The position numbers and the translations under genes are program-made. Of a DNA stretch of 64,000 bases, positions 8,510 through 17,635 are shown piece after piece. The stretch lies in contig CAVTIS010000018.1 in the NCBI GenBank assembly GCA_963734845.1, positions 248,001-312,000 of the forward strand, given 5' to 3'. This DNA is from JAKAVN01 sp963734845 (lineage in GTDB: Bacteria > Desulfobacterota > Binatia > Binatales > Binataceae). The notes under the pieces were generated by a model. It was not told the origin of the DNA. It saw nothing but the letters and a program-made list of their open reading frames with translations, and searched no databases. Positions within the stretch are counted from its first letter, which is position 1. Each line of letters starts with the position of its first letter.

Positions 8510-9404
8510 TCAGTTGCTCTGGGCCGGAGCACGGCGGCCGACAGGGCTTTGACATTCTACTGTACCTGAAACCGCCTGCGCCGGGCATTCGTCCGCCGAC
8601 AAAATGGTGTCGATGACGTTGAAGAACTTGTTTGAGGCAATCGTGTTGCCGGACGTTCCGCTTTCTTCCGGAATACCGGCGCAAAGTTGATGGTGTTGTG
8701 AGTCACAGAGTTGTTGTTTCCAGTAGTGCCGCATCCGCTATCCAAATCCACATCTGATTGGCCACTATTGGCTATTCTGTTCTTGCTGACAACATTATAG
8801 TTGCTGCAGAGATCGATTCCGTCTACATGCACTGTGCCGAAGATTACATTATTCTTGATTGTGGTGTTGTCAGCCGTTGCCCCCGTCGTGCTTTCCGCTG
8901 CGATTCCGAACTGATTATTGCCGATGGTGTTCCCGGTCACCCGCACTTTGCTTGAAGCAAAAACAAAGACGCCTGATACGGTGAAGGCATTGTTGCCGAT
9001 AAAGACATTGTTTATAATATTATTATTCTCAATCTGACCGACGGCTCCGAAGCTCACTTGGATGCCATTGTCAGGTCCACCAGTCGTAGGTCCCTGACCT
9101 TTCGAATGGAGTTGGACACAAGGCTGACTGAGCTGCCATCTCCGAGCGCTGTTATTCCATTCTTCTCATAGTCGTGAATGGTGCTGTTCCGGACTGTTAC
9201 CGACGTGGTGCCTTGAACGGCTGGCGAGCTTTCGACGCGAATGCCAGTTCCGCTGTCGCATCCGCTCAAAGTTGCCGCCAGCACTGTCGTTAAATCATCG
9301 ACTTGCCGGGCGTCACAGTTGTCGGGGACTTTTTCTAAGAGTTTGGCGGCGGCTGCGACTGTAAAAGAAAGAATAGTAGCTATTGGAAAACGTATGACAT
9401 ACAT
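8510..9404 (-). pseudogene. right-handed beta-helix protein broken by two frameshifts
   Basis: Three consecutive minus-strand frames make one protein. The first (from 9404) has a signal-like hydrophobic N-terminus and SVTVRNSTIHDYEKNGITAL. After a one-base loss near 9100 the reading continues as TTGGPDNGIQVSFGAVGQIE and NNNIINNVFIGNNAF. After a second shift near 8670 it ends with SGNTIASNKFFNVIDTIL. The repeated N-(N/T)-x-I-x-N-N turns are those of NosD/pectate-lyase-like beta-helix proteins, usually secreted carbohydrate-binding or surface proteins. Both breaks are single-base, so sequencing error is possible. Confidence 0.75.
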
Positions 9405-9478
9405 TGACAGTTTAAAGTAATTAATGCATCATTAAGCCTAGAATGATTTTGGGGGCATTAAAGCGTGAGGGCGATTCG

Positions 9479-10033
9479 ATGTTCTCTACAGCAAGACAGA
9501 AGTACCAGACTCGCGAGCGCCTAAACGCCTGCCTCGCCGAGCTGAACAAGATCAGACCGACTGCTCTCATACGCGAGGACGTACTTGGTAAAGACCTCGG
9601 ATTCCGTGCCGGCCTCGCATATTTCGACCGACTGCTTGAACTGTTTCATCGACTTTCACGGTGCGATCTAGATCCTATCCCGCTCGGTCGTCTCGAGATC
9701 ATAACCAACGACGCCGAGAACACGCTCGGCCAGTTCCGCAAAATTCTTAGCTTCACCGGCCAAGATCTTGATGATCCACGCGAGGCACGAGACCTCTTAG
9801 TCGACGAGATAAGAAACTCGTTCGACCATGTCTCCACAAATTTAACGCAAATCGTGAGCCAGCTTTCAGGGCTGCAGCAGGAAGTGGCTCGACCGACGAG
9901 CGCTCCTTTAGTGCTCGGTCTTTGCGTACTCGTTTCTGCTTTAGCATTCCTCGCCTATTACACGATGAACAACAGCACTGTGGCAGACAAGTTATTGAAC
10001 GTTGTGAACAGAGTTAGGGTTAGCTTTTCGTAA
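9479..10033 (+). CDS. tail-anchored protein, paralogue of the one at 29629
   Basis: A 184-residue protein of unknown function. Residues 1-130 are soluble and mostly helical; a single hydrophobic helix near the C-terminus (PLVLGLCVLVSALAFLAYYT) makes it a tail-anchored membrane protein. It shares its whole layout and several motifs with the product at 29629-30189: (I/L)REDL, G-L-x-YF(D/E)R, AE(N/Q)(T/S)L-x-QF-x-x-IL-x-F-(T/S)G. The start is taken as the ATG at 9479, preceded by GAGGGC; an ATG at 9443 adds 12 residues. It is divergent from the broken beta-helix gene. No known domain is recognised. Confidence 0.65.
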   Translation: MFSTARQKYQTRERLNACLAELNKIRPTALIREDVLGKDLGFRAGLAYFDRLLELFHRLSRCDLDPIPLGRLEIITNDAENTLGQFRKILSFTGQDLDDPREARDLLVDEIRNSFDHVSTNLTQIVSQLSGLQQEVARPTSAPLVLGLCVLVSALAFLAYYTMNNSTVADKLLNVVNRVRVSFS

Positions 10034-10569
10034 GACTCGTATTTTCCGCTGTTTGGTGGGAGCCGGTGTGGGTCAGGACCGGCTTCCGCCAAAGCGCGCC
10101 TTACTTAATTTAGGAGCGACCGACATATGTGGGTTTGCAGGCTCTGCCATTATATCAATTCGAGTATCTGCTGTCGTATTTGCGGCTCTCATCGATAGCT
10201 CACCATGCGCGCCATAGAAGAAAGTTCGCTCGCTCGGTTGACGATTCCAGATGTGCTGACACCAGGTCAGTATTACGGTGTTCGCGCCAGCATCCCGAAA
10301 CGCACGCGATGAAGCGTCTGATGTTGGCGGTTTTAGAAGAAGCGCTGCGCTGTCTCTAGACCTTCACTGAAAGTCGCAATCCGGCCCATCGACAGGCCTC
10401 TGGCGAGGCCGAGCCGGGTAACTCCGTGCCTCGTTCGGGACATCGCAAGCCCGGCTAAGGTCATTGCGGCTGTAGGCTGAAGGCTCCGTTTCCCCTCTTC
10501 CGCCCGCCAAACCCCGGACGAATGCTTTCAACTAGCACGGTTCCCTGGTCGGCTTCCTTCCGTGGACCG
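10034..10569 (+). other. region with a possible short gene remnant
   Basis: No intact gene. At 10309-10440 a frame reads MKRLMLAVLEEALRCL, a stop (TAG), then TFTESRNPAHRQASGEAE. This resembles the C-terminal half of small proteins common in phage-like regions of soil bacteria, broken by one nonsense codon. The match is from memory of the pattern and is weak. The rest holds nothing I can support. Confidence 0.3.
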
Positions 10570-12029
10570 TCACCCGAGCCCGAAGGTGGTACTACGATCG
10601 TAAGCTCGCTTCAAAGCGGCGGCCTGCTCAACGCGGCGCCCCTCACGACAGGCGAGACGAGCCCTCAATTGGTACAGCTCGGGCTCGAAGAGGCTAAACT
10701 CAGTGCGCTTAAGAAATCCTTCATACTCATCTAAGGTTTGAGCGATGGTCGCCGCCTGCGCGCGCAGCTCGAGCTGGGCTCGCGCAAGCACTGCATAGAT
10801 GCGCGGGCTCCACGCGCCCTTTGATTCCCGCATGAACGCGACTCCCTCTTGCGCCGCCACGCGGCCCGCCTCCAGGTTGCCGAGTTCGATCTGGGCGGTG
10901 CCTAGGTGCGCGAGGAGGCTAGGCTCGGCCAGCCGCAGGGCGCCCCACTCACGGATCAGTCGCAGGGTCTCGCTGGCCGCTTCCAGCAAGGATTTCCACT
11001 CGCGATCGGAGGCGAGCGCGTCACAGCGGGCGAGCCCCGCCAGAATCTCGTTTCCGACACCGAGGTTGTCCGCCAGCTGTGCTGCTGCTTGCGCCAGCGT
11101 ATGCGTTGCGCCTGAGCTACCCAGGGCATATTCGAGCTCCATTTCAAAAGACAAAGCCCAGACGACCAGTTCCGGGTAGCCGTTGTCCAATGCCGCCTGG
11201 CGCAGTGGCGGGAATTCTAGCAGCGCCGTCGCGAATCCGCGTGTGTAGCCGATGCACCGTTGACGTATGAGGCGCACCGCCAGTAAGGGACTGAACCCTG
11301 TCACATCGGCGGCCAGATGAGGATCGTCACCAGCCAGATCGATGACCTCGTCAGCGACGCGCTCCGATTCCCGCAGCCAGCCACCCCACGCGTGCGCAAA
11401 ACACAGAGAGGCACGGGTCGCGCAGCGGAGCGCCGCCGCGCCCGTGCTGTCGGCGATCCGCACCGCCTCGCTGGCATAACGTACGTAGTCGGAGGCAAGC
11501 CCATGGTTGAGGCCGAGCACAGCGCCGTAGTTGGCGTTGAGCGCCGCCAGTGCCGCCAGCTCTCCGACGCGCTGCGCGCCGGCGCGGCCCTCCTCGAACA
11601 GCTCCGCCCAGTCAGTAGCCGACGCCCCCAGACGCCATCCGTGGGCGAGGGCCTTTGAACATGCCATGACTCTGAGCGCGGTCGTTTGCGGTACATCGGC
11701 ACCTTGTCGGGCGAGTTCGCGCACCTTCTGCCAGTGAGGCAACGCCGCCTTGATGTCGCCGACCCCCGCCCATTCGGCGGCGCGCTGGTGCCAGCGCGCC
11801 GCGGCACCGATCTCTCGTGCTTGCTCATGACGATGCGCTAGCAGCGCGGCGATCTCGTAGCGGCGGACCGCGTCCTTCATGAGCTCCAAAGCCGGCGCAA
11901 TCATCGCGCGCGTGGCTTCGTTGTCGAGGGTTGCGCATCGAGCGCAGGAGCCCGCTTCAGACAGGTTTTCGACGCCACACTTCGGGCATGCGCGTCTCAG
12001 GAGAGTGGTGCACTGGACGCAAATCTTTG

Positions 12030-12054
12030 GGCGATTATGTTAAGCTTGACACCC
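12030..12054 (+). repeat. left terminal inverted repeat of the IS1595 element
   Basis: Identical over 25 bp to the reverse complement of 14058-14082. The 8 bases to its left are the target duplication. The in-frame ATG at 12037 falls inside this repeat and is therefore not taken as the transposase start. Confidence 0.95.
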
Positions 12055-12081
12055 GTACCCATAAAGGCTATATTTCTCCTC

Positions 12082-13008
12082 ATGAACGACAAAGTTGCAG
12101 CCGGTAAGCCGCTCACCACGCAACCCAACATCACGCTCGCCCAGTTGAAGCGGGATTTCGCGAGCGAGGATGCCTGCAAGACGCTGCTCCGCGATATGCG
12201 CTGGCCTGACGGCGTGCGCTGCCCCCGCTGCAATAGCGATAAGGTCTATGCGCTCAAGGCGCGGCCCTTCCACTGGCTCTGCAAAGCTAAGGAATGCGGC
12301 GGACGCAACGGCTATCGGTTCAGCGTTATCACCAAGACGATTTTTGAGAATACCAACTATCCGCTGACCACCTGGTTCGAGGTCATCTATCTGATGGGCC
12401 AGAGCAAGAAAGGCATCAGCGCTCTGCAAATCCATCGGCAGATAGGTAGTGGTGACTATCGGACGGCGTGGTACATGCTTCAGCGTATCCGCGCCGCGAT
12501 GCAGGATAAGGAATTTCCGAAGCTGATGGGCCAAGTCGAGGTTGATGAGACCTACATCGGCGGATTGAACCGCAATCGCCACTTCAACAAGAAGCAGAAG
12601 GGGCGCGGCCCGTCCGGCAAGACCACAGTCATCGGCGCGATCTCGCGCAAGGGCAACGTGGTTTGCAAAGTCATCGAAGATACTTCGACCGAAACCATGT
12701 CCAAGTTTGTGCGCCAGACCGTATCGCCCAATGTTAGTTTGGTCGCGACCGATGAGGCCGCTGGCTATCAGAAACTGCATCAAGCATTCCCGCATGAGCA
12801 TGTTGACCACAAAGCGCATGAATACGTGCGCGGCGAGGTCCATACCAACAATCTCGAATCGTTCTGGAGTCTGCTCAAGCGCGGAATCATTGGGACGTAT
12901 CACAACGTAAGCAAGACCTATCTCCCGCTGTATCTGGCCGAATTTCAATTCCGCCACAACAATCGCAACAATGCCGATATCTTCAAGGCAATCCTTGGAG
13001 GATGCTGA
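12082..13008 (+). CDS. IS1595-family (ISXO2-like) transposase
   Basis: A 308-residue transposase. Residues about 45-75 form a zinc-binding domain (CPRCNSDKVYAL, then WLCKAKECGG). The ISXO2-like catalytic domain follows: VEVDETYIGG (first Asp), LVATDEAAGY (second Asp) and VHTNNLESFWSLLKRGI, the third catalytic region. It appears intact and would move the element by cut or copy and paste at 8-bp targets. The ATG at 12082 is the first start outside the terminal repeat; its ribosome site is poor, which fits low transposase expression. Confidence 0.93.
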   Translation: MNDKVAAGKPLTTQPNITLAQLKRDFASEDACKTLLRDMRWPDGVRCPRCNSDKVYALKARPFHWLCKAKECGGRNGYRFSVITKTIFENTNYPLTTWFEVIYLMGQSKKGISALQIHRQIGSGDYRTAWYMLQRIRAAMQDKEFPKLMGQVEVDETYIGGLNRNRHFNKKQKGRGPSGKTTVIGAISRKGNVVCKVIEDTSTETMSKFVRQTVSPNVSLVATDEAAGYQKLHQAFPHEHVDHKAHEYVRGEVHTNNLESFWSLLKRGIIGTYHNVSKTYLPLYLAEFQFRHNNRNNADIFKAILGGC

Positions 13009-13093
13009 GGTCGCCACACTGGCGGCGGCCTCAGCCGCCGAATAAGCCAGTGCAACTTGAATTGCCGTTGCGAGAGATGAGGAGAATGAAATC

Positions 13094-13246
13094 ATGCCTA
13101 AAGCTAAACCCGTTTCGCTCCATCCGCTGACATTCCATGAGGCGCTCAAAGCTATTATCAACGTCGATCCTGATCGTGTGGGCATCACTCCTAAGCGACG
13201 AAAGCTACGGTCAAAACCACAGGCCCGTAAAGTGAAGCGCGGCTAA
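13094..13246 (+). CDS. small basic IS1595 accessory protein
   Basis: A 50-residue protein, MPKAKPVSLHPLTFHEAL at its start and ending in a run of Lys/Arg (KPQARKVKRG). Short proteins with the VSLxPLxFxEAL motif are regularly found directly downstream of ISXO2-like transposases; their role is not known. The ATG has a clear GAGGAGA ribosome site 8 bases upstream. It lies 85 bases after the transposase and within the IS ends. Confidence 0.8.
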   Translation: MPKAKPVSLHPLTFHEALKAIINVDPDRVGITPKRRKLRSKPQARKVKRG

Positions 13247-13255
13247 GATAAACAC

Positions 13256-14009
13256 TTGGCCGACCAAAAATCAGCCCGCAGCCGCTCCAAAAAAATCGCG
13301 CCGCCCGCTTCGCATTAGGCTGACGCGGAACCTCATCCTCAATTATGAAAAGCCCGAAAGTGAAGCACAGCAGCGCTATTACGAATGCTGCCGCCGTTTC
13401 AAGAATCTTTGGAACCGCATAAAGCGCAAGGCATATCAGAAACCACGCTTTCTTGTAGAAATCGTTGCATTGGTCATTGTCGCCGTTTATACCGTGTTCG
13501 CCGGATATCAGGGTTGCGCGATGAGGTCGAGCGTAGATCAACAAGTCCTTGTAAATCGCCCTGTCGTTTTCAGCCACGGAATAACCATCTTGGAGAAGGA
13601 TGGCGCGGGTTTTCCAAAGACGGTCGAAGTCTGGTTTGCTGACTTCGGGAAAACGGTAGCAATCAACGCAACTCCAATTGGACATCTTGAGATTGGAGAA
13701 GCTGACAGTTCCGCTCCCAAGGACTCGCAATGCGATCCCTCTAATATAGCGCCAACGAATGTGTTCCATTCTGCGCTGGCCCCATACGATGATGGCGGTT
13801 TCATGTTTTATTTTTGGGAGGCCCAAAAACCGACACACGCGACCAAATTGAAGAAGGGGGCAACAAAAATTTTGTATGTCGTTGGATGCATCTACTATGA
13901 GGGCCTGGACCATTCCCGCTGCTACTACTCCGATGTCTGTGCCTATTGGGATAGTGTAAGCGGAAGTTTCCCGGCTTGCGGAGACACGGACCGAAACTTC
14001 GTTAACTAG
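13256..14009 (+). CDS. IS passenger: membrane-anchored protein, frame broken at a run of seven A
   Basis: From the TTG at 13256 the frame reads MADQKSARSRSKK, then would hit a stop; shifting by one base at the seven-A run (13289-13295) gives SRRPLRIRLTRN and an uninterrupted product to 14009, about 250 residues. It has a basic N-terminal region, a single membrane helix (FLVEIVALVIVAVYTVFAGY, about residue 70) and then the CAMR...QQ...NRPVVF pattern of a widespread family of membrane-anchored proteins of unknown function in soil bacteria. The break could be real, a sequencing slip, or transcriptional slippage on the A-run. Internal TTG at 13470 would remove most of the helix. Confidence 0.65.
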
Positions 14010-14057
14010 CTTCGTCGAACACCGGCCTGTCACCCACAGCATGCCGATCAGCAAGAT

Positions 14058-14082
14058 GGGTGTCAAGCTTAACATAATCGCC
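14058..14082 (-). repeat. right terminal inverted repeat of the IS1595 element
   Basis: Perfect 25-bp partner of 12030-12054, followed directly by the second copy of the 8-bp target AATCTTTG (14083-14090). Confidence 0.95.
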
Positions 14083-14130
14083 AATCTTTGCGCCCTCCGG
14101 GTTTTTTGCCGAACAGTTCTGGCAGCGCAT

Positions 14131-14540
14131 CGAGTCCAACCAAACCGGGCGATCGATTTCTAGTGAATTAAATACACCAACTGCTTCAAGCGTGACTACA
14201 ACGTTCGGCGCGAGGCACTGTCCTAATCTGAGCCCCGAGAGTCCTAGGCTGAAGGGCTTGCTCGTGTCAGCGTTGCGAAAATCCGCTCAAGTTCATCGCT
14301 GGGTTTCGCGAACGAATCGATTGCGGCATCGGGTAGCAAAGTGGTTGTTATGATGAAATGACGGACTGTCTGATGGCGGTCTCAGCTTGGCCTTCATCGA
14401 GCCTTCCTTGTGTACGTTGTGAAGTACCGCCACGGCCGCGTCGGAATCGATCTCCAGTATGAACTGACCGGTGTCGGTGCTCATCCGGCTTAGTTCCGGC
14501 TAGGAGAGCACACCGGCTCTGATTGTGCTTGGCGCCGTTC
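14131..14540. other. intergenic region upstream of the interrupted zinc-ribbon gene
   Basis: About 400 bases with no supported gene. A minus-strand frame of 63 residues (14293-14484, starting MSTDTGQFILEIDSDAAVAV) has a plausible N-terminus, but the C-terminal half is low-complexity and no family is recognised. The zinc-ribbon gene promoter should lie near 14140-14200, where the sequence is relatively AT-rich (TTTCTAGTGAATTAAATACA). Confidence 0.25.
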
Positions 14541-15623
14541 TCACAAGCTCTTAATGTGTTCCGGCGGTAACAAATCGGACCCTAAATTCTGGACAGATAC
14601 TTTGTAGCGCGATGCACGCAGCAACTTGACGAGCATTAAAGTCTTGATAGCCGTCCTTTTGACGGCATAGAAGGTGCCCGGGAATCTTGTTTCGAACCCG
14701 AAGATCGCTCGATTGCGCCAGCAAGCCAGGTCTTTGGGCCGATGAACACGGATTCCGTTGACGGTGTCTAGCTTCAACCGTAAAAGCCGAGTCTGCAACT
14801 GCAGAAATCGATGAGAGTCAGCAATCGCATGGCAGGTGATTGACGATCTTGAATGCTCGGGATCCTGGCTATCCACCGATCCATGTATGGTCCAAGAATT
14901 CCAGAATAGCACGTCACCCTTCTGAAGGAGCGGCGCCCGAATTTCCAATTTCAGTTCGCGAATTTTGGCAACAACCGACTGTATATAGGCTTCATGGTTG
15001 GCGGCGATATTGTTTGACAGAGTTTGCATACCCCGATAGACCCGGTGCGAGCCCGGGCAAATGAAAAAGCGGCCCGCCTTCGCAGTGATGTCTTCGATAG
15101 CAATCCAAGCGGCCGCCATCCTGCCGGTCTTCTCCGAATCGAGATAGTAGCTATCCTGGTGCTCCCATGTGGCGGCGTTACCCTCAAAGTACATAGACTG
15201 GACGATTTTTGGGTTTTCGCCACCAAATAACGCGCGAAAGATTTCAGTCAAGGGCTTAGCTGTAAGAATGCCCTCGGTCGCGAAGGCACGAAAACTGGGA
15301 TAGCGCGCTGGATCGACGCTTTGCAAGTTGAGAATGGGATTCATGATCCAATTCTTTTCATTGAAGACGTGTTTCTCGGCCTTTGCCGTGGCCTGTCGGT
15401 AAATAAATTCGGCGCTGGGCTTTATCTCCTGATCCCAAAGCCTGCGAATACGGTCACAGTCGCTGGATTTAAAAACCGATCGGACCACGACGTAGCCACT
15501 TGTATCGTAGTACCTCTTTATTTTTTCAGACTCTTGTACGTCAAATTTGGGTGAGGGATCCTCCTGTGCAGTGGCTGGCACTTGTACAGGCAATCCTCGC
15601 GGAGTTTTTAGCTCGATCATCAC
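14541..15623 (-). CDS. phytanoyl-CoA dioxygenase (PhyH) family protein
   Basis: A 360-residue Fe(II)/2-oxoglutarate-dependent oxygenase of the PhyH superfamily. The metal-binding triad is visible: His155-x-Asp157 (EHQDSYYLDS) and His247 (WNSWTIHGS), with Arg259 (HSRSSIT) placed to bind 2-oxoglutarate. AAAWIAIEDITAKAG and FFICPGSHR are the usual core strands. Such enzymes hydroxylate lipids, sugars or natural products; the substrate is not predictable here. Downstream of it on the same strand is only the interrupted zinc-ribbon gene; upstream lies a broken ABC exporter on the same strand. The C-terminal 90 residues (from about 270) are not part of the conserved fold. Confidence 0.85.
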   Translation of the reverse strand: MMIELKTPRGLPVQVPATAQEDPSPKFDVQESEKIKRYYDTSGYVVVRSVFKSSDCDRIRRLWDQEIKPSAEFIYRQATAKAEKHVFNEKNWIMNPILNLQSVDPARYPSFRAFATEGILTAKPLTEIFRALFGGENPKIVQSMYFEGNAATWEHQDSYYLDSEKTGRMAAAWIAIEDITAKAGRFFICPGSHRVYRGMQTLSNNIAANHEAYIQSVVAKIRELKLEIRAPLLQKGDVLFWNSWTIHGSVDSQDPEHSRSSITCHAIADSHRFLQLQTRLLRLKLDTVNGIRVHRPKDLACWRNRAIFGFETRFPGTFYAVKRTAIKTLMLVKLLRASRYKVSVQNLGSDLLPPEHIKSL

Positions 15624-15980
15624 TAATCTCTACCGACCTACTTTCCTTAGATTGGGTAGGTGCGGACTTGATTTTGCCTCCATTCGGTTCTCTGGGCAAG
15701 GCGGAGAACCTTCACCAGGACGGGTCGACTATCGAGCGCAATCGCCCGCTAGCCAACACGCCTGAAGCCAATACGGTATAGTTTCCGATTGGCTTACGAA
15801 TGACGCTGCCAGTTTATGCACTTTGTCATTTTCAGTCGAAGTGACGACGTCGTCAGTCAAATCAGGGGTCCCGACCACTCGAACAATATCTCTTCACGCC
15901 CCTTAACGCACCAATTCCGTTGTCTCGGTTCCCTGCCTGCACCACGTGATATTTCGGCAATCTGAAACCAGCATAAACAA
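15624..15980. other. intergenic gap between PhyH and ABC exporter genes
   Basis: About 350 bases with no supported gene. Plus-strand frames here are shadows. The sequence just upstream of the PhyH start is the likely place for its promoter, but no clear boxes are visible. Confidence 0.3.
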
Positions 15981-17635
15981 TTACTTCGTGAGGCTTTGGT
16001 CCGCCCAGAGGGCGCGGAAGCGGCCGCCGGGCAGCGCGTTCAGAGACGAACAGGTGCCGGACTCGATGACCCTTCCACCTTCCACTACGTAAATCAAATC
16101 GGCCCATTGGAGAGTAGAGAGGCGATGCGCGATCAAAACCACCGTCAGCTTGCTGCGCCGGCTCTCGATCGCATCAAACACGCGTTGCTCATTAATGAAA
16201 TCGAGACTGTTGGTCGCTTCGTCCAGAATCAGCATCGAAGGATCGCGTAGAAATGCGCGCGCGACCGCCAGCCGTTGGCGCTCACCTTGCGAGACCGAGA
16301 TTCCGCGATCGCCAAGAGTGGTATCAAGTCCGTCGCGAAGTCCCGCGACGAAATCGTAGGCGGCCGCGTCTCGAAGTGCCTGAAGCATTTCGTCCTCGCT
16401 CGCCTCGGGCCGTGCCCATTTTAGGTTCGCGCGAAGCGTATCGTTAAACAAACAAGTATCAGCCGCGACATAGCCGATTTGCTCGCGCCATACACGCATT
16501 TTTTCGGGTCCAAGTGTCTGGCCGTCGAGTTTTATTCTTCCTGAGTCGGGTTGGGTCAAACCCATCAGAATGTCCGCAATGGTACTTTTACCGGCTCCGG
16601 ACGGCCCCACGAGTGCGACGATTTTTCCTGCCGGGATTGCTAGGTTCAAGTGAGAAACCGCAGGCAAGCGTCCTTCGCAGCAGGTAAACGATACGTCATC
16701 CGCGACGAGGTCGCGCGTCAGAGAGAGCCGCTGGTGGCGGCGCACTAGAGGCTCCGCGGCCGCTGCACATCGAGTCTCAATGTCGAGCAGGTTCGCAAAC
16801 GACGGTAGCGATTTGACGAACGCATGGTACTGGATTGTCCGGTCATTATTCGCGGTATGACGCGCGCGAACACCAGCAAAAGGATCATAATTGACGCAGA
16901 GGGCACCGCTAGCATGCGAATCGACAAGAACAGCACCGCCGCTAGGATTACGACTGAGCCGAGTTCGAACAAAGCCCCGGCGATCGCCTGCTGACGTAAA
17001 CCGTGCACGTTGGCTCGTGCCACGCCGGCACTAAGATCGGAGAAGATTGAAAAATTACGAGATTCTGCGCCATAAGTTTTGGCAGCTTTGAGAGTCTGCA
17101 AGTGCTCGGTTGTGGCGGCGTAAAGTGACTTTGTGGACGCAGAGACTTCCTCACCGGTTTTTTCGATCGTCCGGCTGCGTCCCCGAAAGGCGAAAGCCAG
17201 CAGTCCGCCCGACATCAGCACCAGCCCCAGTATCACAAAGATGCCGAGCAGAAGAATCAGCGAAGGCTGCAGCCCGCTTGCGACAAACAAAGCTGAAACC
17301 CTCGCCACATAGCGCCCGGCGTCGCCTTGGCCCATCAGATTCAAGCCCGCAATCTGCAAAGTCGGTAACAGCAGCGTAAAGCCTATGCCCTCTGTGAGGG
17401 AGTACATAACTGTTAGGCTGAGTACACCGACCAGTTGCCAGCGTGTCACCCGGAACAGTAGAGCGAGGTAAGATCTTTGCGTGCGCTTCCTCCGCTGCGA
17501 AGTTGAAGCTATCGCGGAAGCGCGCTCGAGTCCTGTCTCATCCAAGCAACCCGAATTGACATGAGTTCGGGAATCCACGCGGCTAAATAGGATATTCCAA
17601 CGCGCGCGATTGCCCAAGAATTCCCACTTGCTCAT
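15981..17635 (-). pseudogene. ABC exporter (fused permease-ATPase) with a frameshift
   Basis: Two overlapping minus-strand frames form one half-transporter of the MsbA/peptide-exporter type. The first (from 17635) has membrane segments (LVGVLSLTVMYSLTEGIGFT, LILLLGIFVILGLVLMSGG, ALFELGSVVILAAVLFLSIR). Its frame is lost near 16830, but a one-base shift continues it as QYHAFVKSLPSFANLL into the ATPase. The ATPase is complete: Walker A VGPSGAGKST, signature SVSQGERQR, Walker B SMLILDEATNSLD, H-loop VLIAHRLST. Only about four membrane segments are seen and the permease is short, so an internal deletion is also likely. The substrate is unknown. Confidence 0.8.

Larger units (their letters stand above)
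12030..14082 (+). mobile_element. IS1595-family insertion sequence with passenger gene
   Basis: A complete 2053-bp element. Its ends are perfect 25-bp inverted repeats (12030-12054 and 14058-14082, outer bases GGCGATTATG). It is flanked by an exact 8-bp target duplication, AATCTTTG, at 12022-12029 and 14083-14090; 8 bp is the IS1595 family value. It carries an ISXO2-like transposase, the small basic companion gene often found after it, and a membrane-protein passenger. Perfect ends and duplication suggest a recent insertion. It cuts the zinc-ribbon/TPR gene. Confidence 0.95.
10570..14130 (-). pseudogene. zinc-ribbon/TPR protein gene interrupted by an IS1595-type element
   Basis: The gene starts at 14130 with a double zinc ribbon (MRCQNC, then after the insertion CVQC, CPKCG and CARC), the N-terminus typical of class III adenylate cyclase/ATPase/TPR regulators. 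An IS lies between codons 16 and 17. Removing 12030-14082 and one 8-bp target copy restores one frame of about 499 codons ending at 10570. After the ribbons the protein goes straight into alpha-helical TPR-like repeats (ARWHQRAAEWAGVGDIKAAL, RAGAQRVGELAALAALNANY and more). The cyclase and AAA ATPase domains usual in such proteins are missing. The downstream fragment alone (ATG at 11904, 444 residues) could still be translated as TPR protein without ribbons. Confidence 0.85.

Noticed and set aside
12040..13188. Long minus-strand frame of 382 residues opposite the transposase
   Set aside because: A shadow of the well-supported transposase gene.
13191..14084. Long minus-strand frame of 297 residues inside the IS1595 element
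   Set aside because: It is antisense to the passenger gene, whose plus-strand frame shows a membrane helix and a known family pattern; the minus frame reaches into the terminal repeat.
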